Shown: positions 16,133 to 26,901, numbered from the stretch's first letter. The stretch is 35,765 bases of DNA from Streptomyces sp. 15-116A (GCF_025290915.1 NZ_JAOCQE010000041.1:1-35765); one strand, 5' to 3'. Notes: a model not told the origin generated them from the sequence alone. Program-made: numbers and translations.

Positions 16133-17722
16133 GTGGCTCGACACGACCGGCTGTACCCGGAGCCGACAGGCGAGGTGCGCATGAGTCTGTCCCTGCGCTT
16201 CGCCGCCGGATCACACAAGGGGATGATCCGGGAGGGCAACGAGGACTCCGGTTACGCCGGTCCCCGGCTGCTCGCGATCGCCGACGGCATGGGCGGCGCC
16301 GCCGCCGGCGAGGTCGCCTCCTCCGAGGCCATCTCCACCATCGTCTCGCTCGACGACGACGTCCCCGGCTCCGACCTGCTCACCTCGCTCGGCAGCGCCG
16401 TCCAGCGCGCCAACGACCAGCTGCGCATGATGGTCGAGGAGGACCCCCAGCTCGAGGGCATGGGCACCACCCTCACCGCCCTGCTGTGGACCGGCCAGCG
16501 GCTCGGCATGGTGCACGTCGGCGACTCCCGCGCCTACCTCCTGCGCGACGGCGTCCTCACCCAGATCACCCAGGACCACACCTGGGTGCAGCGCCTGGTA
16601 GACGAGGGCCGCATCACCGAGGAGGAGGCGACCACGCACCCGCAGCGGTCGCTGCTCATGCGGGCCCTCGGCAGCGGCGAGCACGTCGAGCCGGATCTCT
16701 CGATCCGCGAGGTCCGCGCCGGCGACCGCTACCTGATCTGCTCCGACGGCCTGTCCAGCGTCGTCTCCCACCAGACCCTGGAAGACACCCTGGCCAGCTA
16801 CCAGGGCCCCCAGGAGACGGTGCAGAACCTGATCGAGCTGGCCCTGCGCGGCGGCGGCCCCGACAACATCACCGTGATCGTCGCCGACGTCCTCGACCTC
16901 GACACCGGCGACACCCTCGCCGGGCAGCTGTCCGACACCCCGGTCGTAGTCGGCGCCGTCGCCGAGAACCAGAACCAGCTGCACGACAACGGCATCATGC
17001 AGACCCCGGCCGGCCGCGCCTCCGGCCTCGGCCGCCACCGGGGCCAGAGCGGGGGCGGGGGAGAGTTCGGCCCGCCCGGCAGCGGCGACGTCACCGGCTT
17101 CATCCCCACCGACGGCTTCGGCTACGACGAGGACGACTTCGTCAAGCCCAGGAAACGCAAGTGGGTCAAGCGCTCCCTGTACGGCCTGCTCGCCCTCGCC
17201 GTCATCGGCGGCGGCCTCTACGGCGGCTGGCGCTGGACCCAGACGCAGTACTACGTCGGCACCAACGACGAGCACGTCGCCCTCTACCGGGGCATCAGCC
17301 AGGACCTGGCCTGGGTCTCCCTGTCCGAGGTGGTCAAGGACCACCCCGAGATCGAACTCAAGTACCTCCCGCCCTACCAGCGGAAACTGGTCGAGGCGAC
17401 CATCGCCGAGGGCGACCTCGACGGCGCCCGGGCGAAGATCGAGGAACTGTCCGTCCAGGCCTCCGCGTGCAAGAAGCAGGCCGAGCGGCGCGCCGCCGAG
17501 AGCGAGAACAACGCGAAGACCGGCGAGGGCGAGGCAGGAGGCACCACGGGAACCACTCCCGCCTCCTTCACGTCCAAAGCCACACCGACGCCGAACCCCT
17601 CGGGCTCGACGAAGGCTCCGCAGAAGTCCACGCCCCCGTCCACGACCGCACCCACTCCCCAGCCCGGCCCCAGCCTCTCGGAGGAAGAGCAGAAGGTCGT
17701 CTCGCTGTGCGGTAAGCAGTAG
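16133..17722 (+). CDS. pstP: PstP, membrane PP2C-type Ser/Thr phosphatase
   Basis: PstP removes phosphates from PknB and its targets. The 529 residues contain a cytoplasmic PP2C domain (about 18-255) with the metal-binding motifs REGNEDSGY, LLAIADGMGG, HVGDSRAYLL, ICSDGLS and GGPDNITVIV. A single membrane helix lies near 345-365 (SLYGLLALAVIGGGLYGGW). The extracytoplasmic part ends in a Thr/Pro/Ser-rich tail. Starts are ambiguous: GTG at 16124, GTG at 16133 and ATG at 16181 share the frame. I chose 16133 because GGAGG lies nine bases upstream. The ATG at 16181 would remove 16 residues but keep the whole domain. It is encoded beside its partner kinase as usual in actinobacteria. Confidence 0.94.
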   Translation: MARHDRLYPEPTGEVRMSLSLRFAAGSHKGMIREGNEDSGYAGPRLLAIADGMGGAAAGEVASSEAISTIVSLDDDVPGSDLLTSLGSAVQRANDQLRMMVEEDPQLEGMGTTLTALLWTGQRLGMVHVGDSRAYLLRDGVLTQITQDHTWVQRLVDEGRITEEEATTHPQRSLLMRALGSGEHVEPDLSIREVRAGDRYLICSDGLSSVVSHQTLEDTLASYQGPQETVQNLIELALRGGGPDNITVIVADVLDLDTGDTLAGQLSDTPVVVGAVAENQNQLHDNGIMQTPAGRASGLGRHRGQSGGGGEFGPPGSGDVTGFIPTDGFGYDEDDFVKPRKRKWVKRSLYGLLALAVIGGGLYGGWRWTQTQYYVGTNDEHVALYRGISQDLAWVSLSEVVKDHPEIELKYLPPYQRKLVEATIAEGDLDGARAKIEELSVQASACKKQAERRAAESENNAKTGEGEAGGTTGTTPASFTSKATPTPNPSGSTKAPQKSTPPSTTAPTPQPGPSLSEEEQKVVSLCGKQ

Positions 17723-17749
17723 GCAAGCCGTGAGAGGCCCTGTCACACG

Positions 17750-19198
17750 ATGAGCAGCACTTCCAACCCGTCGACCCAGCACACGTCCACGATCGGCGCG
17801 ATCGGCGCACCCAGCCGCCGCAACACCGAACTGGCCCTGCTGATCTTCGCCGTCGTCATTCCGGTGTTCGCCTACGCCAATGTCGGGCTCGCCCTCGACG
17901 GCACCGTCCCGTCCGGCCTGCTGGCGTACGGACTGGGGCTCGGGCTGCTGGCGGGAGTGGGGCACCTGGTCGTACGGAAATTCGCGCCGTACGCGGATCC
18001 CCTGCTGCTGCCGCTGGCGACGCTGCTCAACGGCGTCGGCCTGGTCGTCATCTGGCGGCTGGACCAGTCAGAGCGGCTCCAGGCGAGCAAAACGTTCGTG
18101 GAGGCTGCGCCACGCCAGCTGCTGTACTCGGCGATGGGCGTCGGCCTGCTGGTGGCCGTACTGGTGTTCCTGAAGGACCACCGCGTCCTCCAGCGCTACA
18201 CGTACATCTCCATGGCCGGCGCCCTGTTTCTGCTGATCCTGCCGCTGGTTCCCGGGCTCGGCGCGAACATTTACGGTGCCAAGATCTGGATCAAGATCCC
18301 CGGTCTCGGCACCCTCCAGCCCGGTGAGTTCGCGAAGATCGTCCTCGCGGTCTTCTTCGCCGGCTACCTCATGGTGAAGCGGGACGCCCTGGCCCTGGCC
18401 AGTCGCCGCTTCATGGGCCTGTACCTGCCGCGCGGCCGCGACCTCGGCCCGATCCTCGTCGTCTGGGCGCTGTCGATCCTCATCCTGGTCTTCGAGACCG
18501 ACCTCGGAACGTCCCTGCTGTTCTTCGGGATGTTCGTCATCATGCTGTACGTCGCCACCGAGCGGACCAGCTGGATCGTCTTCGGTCTGCTGATGTCCGC
18601 GGTCGGCGCCGTCGGCGTGGCCAGCTTCGAACCCCACATCCAGACCCGCGTGCAGGCCTGGCTCGACCCGATGCGCGAGTACGAGCTCTCCCGCGCGGGC
18701 GTCCAGGACGGCATCGTCCACTCCGAGCAGGCCATGCAGGCCCTGTGGGCTTTCGGCTCCGGCGGCACGCTCGGCACCGGCCTCGGACAGGGCAACTCCG
18801 ACCTCATCGGCTTCGCCGCCAACTCCGACTTCATCCTCGCCACCTTCGGCGAGGAGCTGGGCCTGGCGGGCGTCATGGCGATCCTGCTGCTCTACGCATT
18901 GATCATCGAGCGCGGCATCCGCACCTCGCTCGCGGCCCGTGACCCGTTCGGCAAGCTGCTGGCCATCGGCCTGTCCGGCGCCTTCGCGCTCCAGGTCTTC
19001 GTCGTGGCCGGCGGCGTCATGGGCCTCATCCCGCTGACCGGTATGACGCTGCCGTTCGTCGCCTACGGCGGTTCGTCCGTCATCGCTAACTGGGCGCTGA
19101 TCGGCATCCTGCTCCGGATCAGCGACACCGCCCGCCGCCCGGCGCCCGCCCCCGCCCCCAACCCCGACGCCGAGATGACCCAGGTGGTCCGACCGTGA
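17750..19198 (+). CDS. rodA: SEDS-family peptidoglycan glycosyltransferase (RodA/FtsW)
   Basis: A polytopic protein of 482 residues with about ten membrane helices. It belongs to the SEDS family that polymerises glycan strands from lipid II. Family blocks are visible: IKIPGLGTLQPGEFAKI, the essential aspartate loop FETDLGTSLLFF, QVQAW-type LDPMREYELSRAG, and the C-terminal FVAYGGSSVIANWALIG. It precedes pbpA, the usual transpeptidase partner, and their frames overlap (GTGA). Position in the fhaA-pknB operon matches mycobacterial RodA. Some Streptomyces annotations call it FtsW/RodA, and I cannot separate these roles by sequence alone. Confidence 0.93.
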   Translation: MSSTSNPSTQHTSTIGAIGAPSRRNTELALLIFAVVIPVFAYANVGLALDGTVPSGLLAYGLGLGLLAGVGHLVVRKFAPYADPLLLPLATLLNGVGLVVIWRLDQSERLQASKTFVEAAPRQLLYSAMGVGLLVAVLVFLKDHRVLQRYTYISMAGALFLLILPLVPGLGANIYGAKIWIKIPGLGTLQPGEFAKIVLAVFFAGYLMVKRDALALASRRFMGLYLPRGRDLGPILVVWALSILILVFETDLGTSLLFFGMFVIMLYVATERTSWIVFGLLMSAVGAVGVASFEPHIQTRVQAWLDPMREYELSRAGVQDGIVHSEQAMQALWAFGSGGTLGTGLGQGNSDLIGFAANSDFILATFGEELGLAGVMAILLLYALIIERGIRTSLAARDPFGKLLAIGLSGAFALQVFVVAGGVMGLIPLTGMTLPFVAYGGSSVIANWALIGILLRISDTARRPAPAPAPNPDAEMTQVVRP

Positions 19199-20673
19199 AC
19201 AAGCCCCTGCGCCGGATCGCGATCTTCTGCGGCCTCCTCGTCCTCGCCCTGCTCGTCCGCGACAACTGGCTGCAGTACGCCCAGGCGGACAAGCTGAGGA
19301 CCGACGAGCACAACCGCCGTGTCGCAATAGAACGGTATGCCTCCCCGCGCGGCGACATCATCGTCGACGGCGAGGCCATCACCGGCTCCAAGGAAACGTC
19401 GGGCAGCGACTACAAGTTCAAGCGCACCTACAAGGACGGCCCCATGTGGGCGCCCGTCACCGGATACGCCTCACAGGCCTTCGGCGCCACCCAGCTGGAG
19501 AGCATCGAGGACGGCATCCTCACCGGCAACGACGACCGGCTCTTCTTCCGCAACACGCTCGACATGCTCACCGGCAAGAAGAAGCAGGGCGGAAACGTCG
19601 TCACCACGCTCAACGCCGCCGCCCAGAAGGCCGCCTACGAGGGCCTGAAGAAGCAGGGCGGCAAGGGCGCGGTCGTCGCACTCGAACCGTCCACCGGCAA
19701 GATCCTGGCTCTGGCCTCCTTCCCGTCGTACGACCCCTCGTCGTTCGCCGGCAACTCCACGACCACGGACACCGAGGCCTGGCAGAAGCTGCAGAAGAAG
19801 AACAACCCCGACGACCCGATGCTCAACCGGGCCCTGCGCGAGGTCTACCCGCCCGGCTCCACCTTCAAGGTCCTCACCGCCGCCGCCGCACTGGAGAACG
19901 GCCTCTACACGGACCCCGAGGCGCCGACCAAGACGCCCCTGCCGTGGACGATGCCGGGCACCACGACCGAGCTGAAGAACGAGGGCAACATCCCCTGCAA
20001 GAACGCCTCCCTGCGCGAGGCGCTGCGGTGGTCCTGCAACACCGTCTTCGGCAAGATCGGCTCCGACCTCGGCAACGACAAGATGCTCGAGATGGCCAAG
20101 AAGTTCGGCTTCACCGAGGAGCAGTTCACCCCGGTCCGCGCCTCCGCCTCGGTGTTCTCCGAGGACATGGCCCCCTCCGAGGTCGCGCTGTCCTCCATCG
20201 GCCAGTTCAACACCGCGGCTACTCCCCTTCAGATGGCCATGGTCGCCTCCGCGGTCGCCAACGACGGTGTGCTGATGAAGCCGTACATGGTCGACGAGCT
20301 GCAGGCGCGGGATGTGGAGCCCATCGAGAAGACCGACCCCGAGGAGTACAGCCGCCCCCTCTCGGCTGACAACGCCCAGAAGCTCCAGTCGATGATGGAG
20401 ACCGTCGTCGAGTCCGGCACCGGCAAGAACGCCCAGATCCCGAACGTCACCGTCGGCGGCAAGACCGGTACCGCCCAGCACGGCGAGAACAACAGCAAGA
20501 ACCCCTACGCCTGGTTCATCTCCTACGCCAAGACCAGCGACGACGCCTCCCCGGTGGCCGTCGCCGTCGTGATCGAGGACGAGGACGCCGTGCGTGACGA
20601 CATCTCCGGTGGCGGCCTCGCCGCACCGATCGCCAAGAGCGTGATGGAGGCGGTCATCAAGAGCAAGCAGTGA
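19195..20673 (+). CDS. pbpA: Class B penicillin-binding protein PbpA
   Basis: A 492-residue transpeptidase that cross-links peptidoglycan outside the membrane. An N-terminal membrane anchor lies at about 7-22. A dimerisation/pedestal part follows. The transpeptidase domain begins near 155. The catalytic serine is Ser222 in STFK, the second motif is SCN at 280-282, and the third is KTG at 423-425 (GGKTGTAQH). The GTG start overlaps the rodA stop, so the two partners are translationally coupled. The gap of 169 bases to pknB suggests a separate promoter for the kinase. Confidence 0.95.
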   Translation: MNKPLRRIAIFCGLLVLALLVRDNWLQYAQADKLRTDEHNRRVAIERYASPRGDIIVDGEAITGSKETSGSDYKFKRTYKDGPMWAPVTGYASQAFGATQLESIEDGILTGNDDRLFFRNTLDMLTGKKKQGGNVVTTLNAAAQKAAYEGLKKQGGKGAVVALEPSTGKILALASFPSYDPSSFAGNSTTTDTEAWQKLQKKNNPDDPMLNRALREVYPPGSTFKVLTAAAALENGLYTDPEAPTKTPLPWTMPGTTTELKNEGNIPCKNASLREALRWSCNTVFGKIGSDLGNDKMLEMAKKFGFTEEQFTPVRASASVFSEDMAPSEVALSSIGQFNTAATPLQMAMVASAVANDGVLMKPYMVDELQARDVEPIEKTDPEEYSRPLSADNAQKLQSMMETVVESGTGKNAQIPNVTVGGKTGTAQHGENNSKNPYAWFISYAKTSDDASPVAVAVVIEDEDAVRDDISGGGLAAPIAKSVMEAVIKSKQ

Positions 20674-20842
20674 CTCCGGTCACGTCTGCTTCACATCGGT
20701 GCACGTTGCGGTACCGGTCCTGTATCGGCTGACGCACTTGGCCAGGTCACACAAAGCGAGCCGGGTACGGTAGGCCCGGACGGCAGCCTCCGGCGGCACG
20801 AGTGTGCCGCCTGGGACCGACGGAGAGGGCTGGTAGGTAGCT

Positions 20843-22852
<2,010 letters not shown>

Positions 22853-22871
22853 CCCGCGACACCGGCACGAC

Positions 22872-22909
22872 AGAGCCCCGGCTCCCTCTCCAGAGGGCAC
22901 CGGGGCTCT
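22872..22909 (+). terminator. Terminator after pknB
   Basis: AGAGCCCCGG (22872-22881) pairs perfectly with CCGGGGCTCT (22900-22909). An inner CCCTCT/AGAGGG pairing extends the hairpin. It begins 20 bases after the pknB stop and separates the conserved operon from the accessory gene that follows. Confidence 0.8.
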
Positions 22910-23036
22910 CTCGCGTGCGCCCACCTTGAACACACGTCCCCCCTTCGCTCGTGTGTCTTCGCCCGCAGCGGCTCGTTGATCGGGTGGGGTGGGGCATCCG
23001 GGCCTGCCCTGACGAACAGCACCGAGGGGGCAGACC

Positions 23037-24245
23037 TTGATCAAGGAATCAGCACTGTTGGAATCACAGACGCTACGCAGCAGCGTCCTGGACCGCACCG
23101 ATGTGCTCGACCGCGTGAAGGCACTGTCACTCCTGCCGGACGGCATGCATGTCACGACGGCGATGGTGGCGACGTACTTCGGAGTGACGGTCGAAGCGAT
23201 CCGTGCCGTCGTACACGACCATCGCTCGGAGTTGGAAGCCAGCGGGTACCGGGTCCTCACTGGGACAGAACTGAGTGACTTCAAGCAACTCAGTGGGATT
23301 CAGTCGCGTACTCGGTCCCTCGCCCTCTTTCCCCGCCGAGCCGTCCTCAACGTCGCCATGCTCCTCCGGGACAGCGACGTGGCCCGCCAGGTGCGCACCT
23401 ACCTGCTCGACATGGAGTACCTGGCGCGCACACAGCCTGTGGAAAACCCTGCCCCCGCCGATATCCCGTCCCTCGGCAACCGTATCGACCAGCGCATCAC
23501 CCACATCCTCGGCAAGACGGTCGTACCGATGTTCAACGCCCTGATCGAAACGTCGGGCGAGCACCGCAAGGAACTCATCGAGCTCCGTCAGGACATCGAG
23601 AACGTCGAACGCAAACTGTGCTGGCACCACACTCGGCTCGCCACCCTCGAAGGCGAAGCACCCACGGAGAACATCAGGGCCACACTCCAGGCCATGACCT
23701 GGCAGGCATTCGAACGCCACGTCGCCCACCTGCTCCGACGCGACGGCTGCACGGACGTCGTCGTACGGCAGGCGCGCAGCGACCGGGGAATCGACATCAC
23801 GGCACGCACGGCAGACGGACGCAGCGTGGCCGTCCAGTGCAAGAACCGCGCCGGGCGCTCGACCGTCCCCAGCGCCGACATGCAGAAGTTCGCAGGTGCC
23901 GCTCGCGCCGTCGACCGCGTGGACATCGCCCTGTTCGTCGCCACCTGCAACTTCAGCCGGGAAGCACAAGCAGTCGCCGACCTCAGCGGCGTCATCACCG
24001 TGAACCGCGACGAACTCGAAGCCTGGAGCGCGGGTGAGGCTCAAAGCCCTGCGATAGGCCACAGCCGAAGAAGCCCGAAGCCGCACAAGCAAGTTGCGGC
24101 TTCGGGCCTTCGTCATCGTAAGGGACCTACCGCAGCTCCTCCGGCAACGTCCGCTCCTCGTCCACCTTCTCCGTGCGGACCAGCTCGCCCCACACCACAT
24201 ACCGGTACTTGCTCGTGTACACCGGCGTGCAGGTCGTCAGCGTGA
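23037..24245 (+). CDS. Mrr-like restriction endonuclease with phage-regulator-like N-terminus
   Basis: The frame encodes 402 residues. Residues 38-130 (VTTAMVATYFGVTVEAIRAVVHDHR to YLLDMEYL) resemble the DNA-binding module of phage Rha/antirepressor proteins. A helical, probably coiled-coil stretch lies at about 145-205. Residues 218-332 form an Mrr-type nuclease: Glu226, GID with Asp253, then VAVQCKN with Gln267 and Lys269, the D-QxK catalytic pattern of Mrr enzymes. The TTG start follows GAGGGGG by six bases. Beyond residue 333 the frame becomes Pro/Ser/Arg-rich, runs through a terminator hairpin and overlaps the convergent sortase gene by 119 bases. In another frame a stop lies at 24055-24057, just before the hairpin, so an indel is suspected. 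It interrupts a conserved neighbourhood and probably serves in defence against foreign DNA. Confidence 0.82.
   Translation: MIKESALLESQTLRSSVLDRTDVLDRVKALSLLPDGMHVTTAMVATYFGVTVEAIRAVVHDHRSELEASGYRVLTGTELSDFKQLSGIQSRTRSLALFPRRAVLNVAMLLRDSDVARQVRTYLLDMEYLARTQPVENPAPADIPSLGNRIDQRITHILGKTVVPMFNALIETSGEHRKELIELRQDIENVERKLCWHHTRLATLEGEAPTENIRATLQAMTWQAFERHVAHLLRRDGCTDVVVRQARSDRGIDITARTADGRSVAVQCKNRAGRSTVPSADMQKFAGAARAVDRVDIALFVATCNFSREAQAVADLSGVITVNRDELEAWSAGEAQSPAIGHSRRSPKPHKQVAASGLRHRKGPTAAPPATSAPRPPSPCGPARPTPHTGTCSCTPACRSSA
24073..24107. terminator. Hairpin terminator inside the 3' end of the nuclease frame
   Basis: GCCCGAAGCCGCA (24073-24085) and its exact complement (24095-24107) form a 13-base stem with a nine-base loop. 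It lies 19 bases beyond the stop of the convergent sortase gene and 15 bases after the out-of-frame TAG at 24055. It is placed exactly where a bidirectional terminator should be if the nuclease ended at that TAG. Confidence 0.75.
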
Positions 24246-24882
24246 TGTAGTGGCCGGCCTTGGTCTTCCCCGACTCCTTCGGGATCTTGGACAGGACGTC
24301 GACGTTGAACTTCGAGGTCTCGGGAAGGGCGCCGTAGACCTTGTAGACGTACCACGTGTCCTTCGTCTCGAAGACGATCGGGTCGCCCTTCTCGATCTTG
24401 TGGATGCCGTGGAACTTCGCCCCGTGCCCGTCCCGGTGCGCCGCCAGCGAGAAGTTGCCCTTCTTCCCGGACGTGGGCAGCGTCGCCTTCACCGGGTCCG
24501 TGTAGTAGCCGGCCACGCCGTCGTTGAGCACCTTCATCGAGGTGCCCTTCTCGACGAGAATCTCGTCACCGCTCATCGCGGGCACATGCAGGAAGCCGAT
24601 GCCGTCCTTGCTGTCGAAGGACACCGGACCGTCACCGCCGGACTCCTGCGCCCAGTGGTCGCGGACCTTCTCCGCCTGCTTGTCCGCCGCCCGGTCGGCC
24701 ATGACATTCGTCCACCACAGCGAGTACACGACGAACAGACCGAGCACCAGGCCCGCCGTGATCAGAAGCTCCCCGAAGAAACTGATCGCCATCGCGACCG
24801 GTCCCATACGGCGGCGCGCCCGGCGCGGAGACGACCCGCGCGTGCCGGTGTGCTCTTCGGTGTCGTCGGTGGTCGCTGCCAC
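24127..24882 (-). CDS. srtE2: Class E sortase (SrtE2 position)
   Basis: A cell-surface transpeptidase of 251 residues. An N-terminal basic segment (SPRRARRRM) precedes a membrane helix at about 33-55. The catalytic domain has His149 in AAHRDG, Cys218 in TLTTC and Arg227 in SKYRYVV. Class E sortases attach LAXTG proteins such as long chaplins to peptidoglycan in Streptomyces. The GTG at 24882 follows AGAGGGAA; the longer frame upstream lacks a ribosome binding site. It is 25 bases after the larger sortase. I recall the S. coelicolor gene next to pknB as srtE2, so the symbol rests on position. Confidence 0.93.
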   Translation of the reverse strand: MAATTDDTEEHTGTRGSSPRRARRRMGPVAMAISFFGELLITAGLVLGLFVVYSLWWTNVMADRAADKQAEKVRDHWAQESGGDGPVSFDSKDGIGFLHVPAMSGDEILVEKGTSMKVLNDGVAGYYTDPVKATLPTSGKKGNFSLAAHRDGHGAKFHGIHKIEKGDPIVFETKDTWYVYKVYGALPETSKFNVDVLSKIPKESGKTKAGHYITLTTCTPVYTSKYRYVVWGELVRTEKVDEERTLPEELR

Positions 24883-24907
24883 GTTCCCTCTGTCCTCGAT
24901 TGACCAG

Positions 24908-26056
24908 CTAGTTGACGAGCGCATCCGGCTTGCCCTTGCTGCGCGGCCGTTCCTCGGCCATCTTGCCCCAGACGATCAACCGATACTTGCTGGTGAACTC
25001 CGGCGTGCACGTGGTCAGTGTGATGTAGCGGCCCGGCGCGGTGAAACCCGACCCCTTCGGCACCGGATCGAGCACGCTCACATTCTTCGGCGACGTCACC
25101 GGCAGCATCGACGCCATCTTGTACACGTAGTACGTGTCCTGCGTCTCCACGACGATCGGATCGCCCGGCTCCAGCCGGTTGATGTACCGGAACGGCTCCC
25201 CGTGCGTATTGCGATGCCCCGCCAGCCCGAAATTCCCCGTCTTCGCGTCCGGCATCGCCGTCTTCAGCGCACCCTCCGCATAGTGGCCCACCATGCCCCG
25301 GTCCAGCACCCGCTTGCTGTCGATGCCCTCCGCGATCGGCACCACCACATCCAGCCGCGGAATGTGCAGCAGCGCGAAACCCTGCCCCGGCTCGAACGCC
25401 CCCGGATTCCGCTTGCCGTTCGCCCAGTCGCTCTGCAGATCGCTGGCCTCCTTGCCGGCCTGCGCCTGCGCCCGCACATTGGTCCACCACAGCTGATAGG
25501 TGACGAACAGCAGCATCAGCACACCGGTGGTGATGAACACCTCGCCGATCGCCCGGCTCGCCATCACCGCCGGACTCGCCTTACGGGCCTTCGCCCGCCG
25601 CCGCGCCTCGACCCGCGAGAGCGGCGCCTGCCGCCCACCCTCGGGCCCGTGACCCGTCCCCGAGCCCGCCGAGCCCTCCGTAGTCTCACCGGCCTTGTGC
25701 GAGCCCCCACGGCGCCCATGACGCCGCTTGGCGGCCTTCCTGCGCGCCGCCCGGCCCTCAGGAGCCGTCGAGGCCGACCGACTCGCCGTCGTCGTCCCGC
25801 CCGGCGGATCGGGGATCCGCAGCGCGACCGTCTCCTCGTCGAGCAGCGGCTCGTACGCACCCCCACGCGGCTCCTCAGCCGGGACGTACGCATCCCACGA
25901 CTGCCCGACCTGCTGCCCCCCGTACGGCTCCTGGCCGTACCACTCCCCGAGCGCACCCGGCCCCTCGTACGACGGCCCGTCGTACGAGCTGCCCTGGCCG
26001 CCGGCGCCGCCGTACGCGTCGGCGCCGGACTCGCGCTCGGGGCGCAGCGCGGTCAC
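24908..26056 (-). CDS. srtE1: Class E sortase with long N-terminal extension (SrtE1 position)
   Basis: A 382-residue sortase. The first 165 residues are low-complexity: a Gly/Tyr/Pro-rich start followed by a strongly basic, Ser/Gly-rich stretch (RAARRKAAKRRHGRRGG). They should lie in the cytoplasm. A membrane helix spans about 170-190. The catalytic residues are His281 in AGHRNTHG, Cys350 in TLTTCTP and Arg359 in SKYRLIV. The GTG start at 26056 overlaps the pabA stop (GTGA), so translation is coupled. An upstream ATG at 26122 would only extend into pabA. Symbol given by position relative to the S. coelicolor locus. Confidence 0.93.
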   Translation of the reverse strand: MTALRPERESGADAYGGAGGQGSSYDGPSYEGPGALGEWYGQEPYGGQQVGQSWDAYVPAEEPRGGAYEPLLDEETVALRIPDPPGGTTTASRSASTAPEGRAARRKAAKRRHGRRGGSHKAGETTEGSAGSGTGHGPEGGRQAPLSRVEARRRAKARKASPAVMASRAIGEVFITTGVLMLLFVTYQLWWTNVRAQAQAGKEASDLQSDWANGKRNPGAFEPGQGFALLHIPRLDVVVPIAEGIDSKRVLDRGMVGHYAEGALKTAMPDAKTGNFGLAGHRNTHGEPFRYINRLEPGDPIVVETQDTYYVYKMASMLPVTSPKNVSVLDPVPKGSGFTAPGRYITLTTCTPEFTSKYRLIVWGKMAEERPRSKGKPDALVN

Positions 26057-26691
26057 GCCGAGGACCTGCCCACCACCGGGGCGAGCCCCGCCGACCTCGC
26101 CACCGCGCCTTCGTCCCCGCACTCCACCAGCCAGTTGGCCAGCATCCGGTGCCCATGCTCCGTCAGCACCGACTCCGGATGGAACTGCACGCCCTCCACC
26201 CGAAGTTCACGATGCCTCAGCCCCATCACGATGCCGTCCGGCGTCCGCGCCGTCACCTCGAGCTCCGCCGGAACCGTCGCCGGCTCCGCCGCCAGCGAGT
26301 GATAGCGGGTCGCCGTGAACGGCGACGGCAGCCCCGCGAAGACGCCCTTGCCCTCGTGCTCCACCGGCGACGTCTTGCCGTGCAGCAGCTCCGGCGCCCG
26401 GTCCACCACACCGCCGTACGCCACCTGCATCGACTGCATGCCCAGACACACGCCGAAGACCGGCACGCCCGTCGACGCACAGTGCCGCACCATGTCCACG
26501 CAGACCCCGGCCTCCTCCGGCGTGCCCGGCCCCGGCGACAGCAGCACACCGTCGAAACCGTCCTGTGCGTGCGCCGTCGACACCTCGTCGTTGCGCAGCA
26601 CCTCACACTCGGCGCCCAGCTGATACAGGTACTGGACCAGGTTGAAGACGAAGCTGTCGTAATTGTCCACGACGAGAATGCGCGCGCTCAC
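26053..26691 (-). CDS. pabA: Glutamine amidotransferase of aminodeoxychorismate/anthranilate synthase (PabA/TrpG)
   Basis: A class I glutamine amidotransferase of 212 residues that supplies ammonia to chorismate-using synthases for folate (p-aminobenzoate) or tryptophan. It opens with ARILVVDNYDSFVFNL. It has the oxyanion segment LSPGPGTP, the nucleophile Cys82 in GVCLGMQ, and His171/Glu173 in QFHPES. The GTG start overlaps the stop of the small membrane gene, and its stop overlaps the sortase start. No synthase subunit is nearby, so it may serve both pathways with a partner encoded elsewhere. Its coupling to sortase genes looks like conserved gene order rather than shared function. Confidence 0.93.
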   Translation of the reverse strand: MSARILVVDNYDSFVFNLVQYLYQLGAECEVLRNDEVSTAHAQDGFDGVLLSPGPGTPEEAGVCVDMVRHCASTGVPVFGVCLGMQSMQVAYGGVVDRAPELLHGKTSPVEHEGKGVFAGLPSPFTATRYHSLAAEPATVPAELEVTARTPDGIVMGLRHRELRVEGVQFHPESVLTEHGHRMLANWLVECGDEGAVARSAGLAPVVGRSSA

Positions 26692-26849
26692 TGGTTGTCC
26701 ACCGTCACATCGTTGAAGGGCAGCAGCGGCTCGGCCCACGGAAAGACGTACTGGAAGAGGACGTAGACCACGGCGATGACCAGCACCAGCGAGATGAGCG
26801 CCTTCACCCATCCGTTCCCCGGCAGATGCCGCCAGATCCAGCTGTACAT
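26688..26849 (-). CDS. Small single-pass membrane protein
   Basis: A 53-residue protein starting MYSWIWRHLPGN with one hydrophobic helix at about 17-38 (ALISLVLVIAVVYVLFQYVF). The short outside part ends LPFNDVTVDNQ. AGGGA lies seven bases before the ATG at 26849. Its stop overlaps the pabA start (GTGA), which argues that it is translated. I recall a similar small gene at this position in other Streptomyces, but its function is unknown. It lies between sortase and pabA, so a role at the envelope is possible. Confidence 0.8.
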   Translation of the reverse strand: MYSWIWRHLPGNGWVKALISLVLVIAVVYVLFQYVFPWAEPLLPFNDVTVDNQ

Positions 26850-26901
26850 GCCGTCCCTTCCGTCGTGCCACGGCACCTGACCCACGCCGTACGCCAACAG
26901 A

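Noticed and set aside
16211..17965. 584-codon minus-strand frame opposite pstP
   Set aside because: It is a shadow of the phosphatase, rich in Gly, Val and Asp, with no ribosome binding site or family signature.
20738..20771. Internal pknB promoter TTGGCC/TACGGT
   Set aside because: The spacer is 22 bases, too long for a normal promoter, although an internal promoter is likely somewhere in this gap.
24094..26302. Plus-strand frames across the sortase genes
   Set aside because: They are His/Arg-rich shadows of the minus-strand sortases, whose catalytic motifs are clear.
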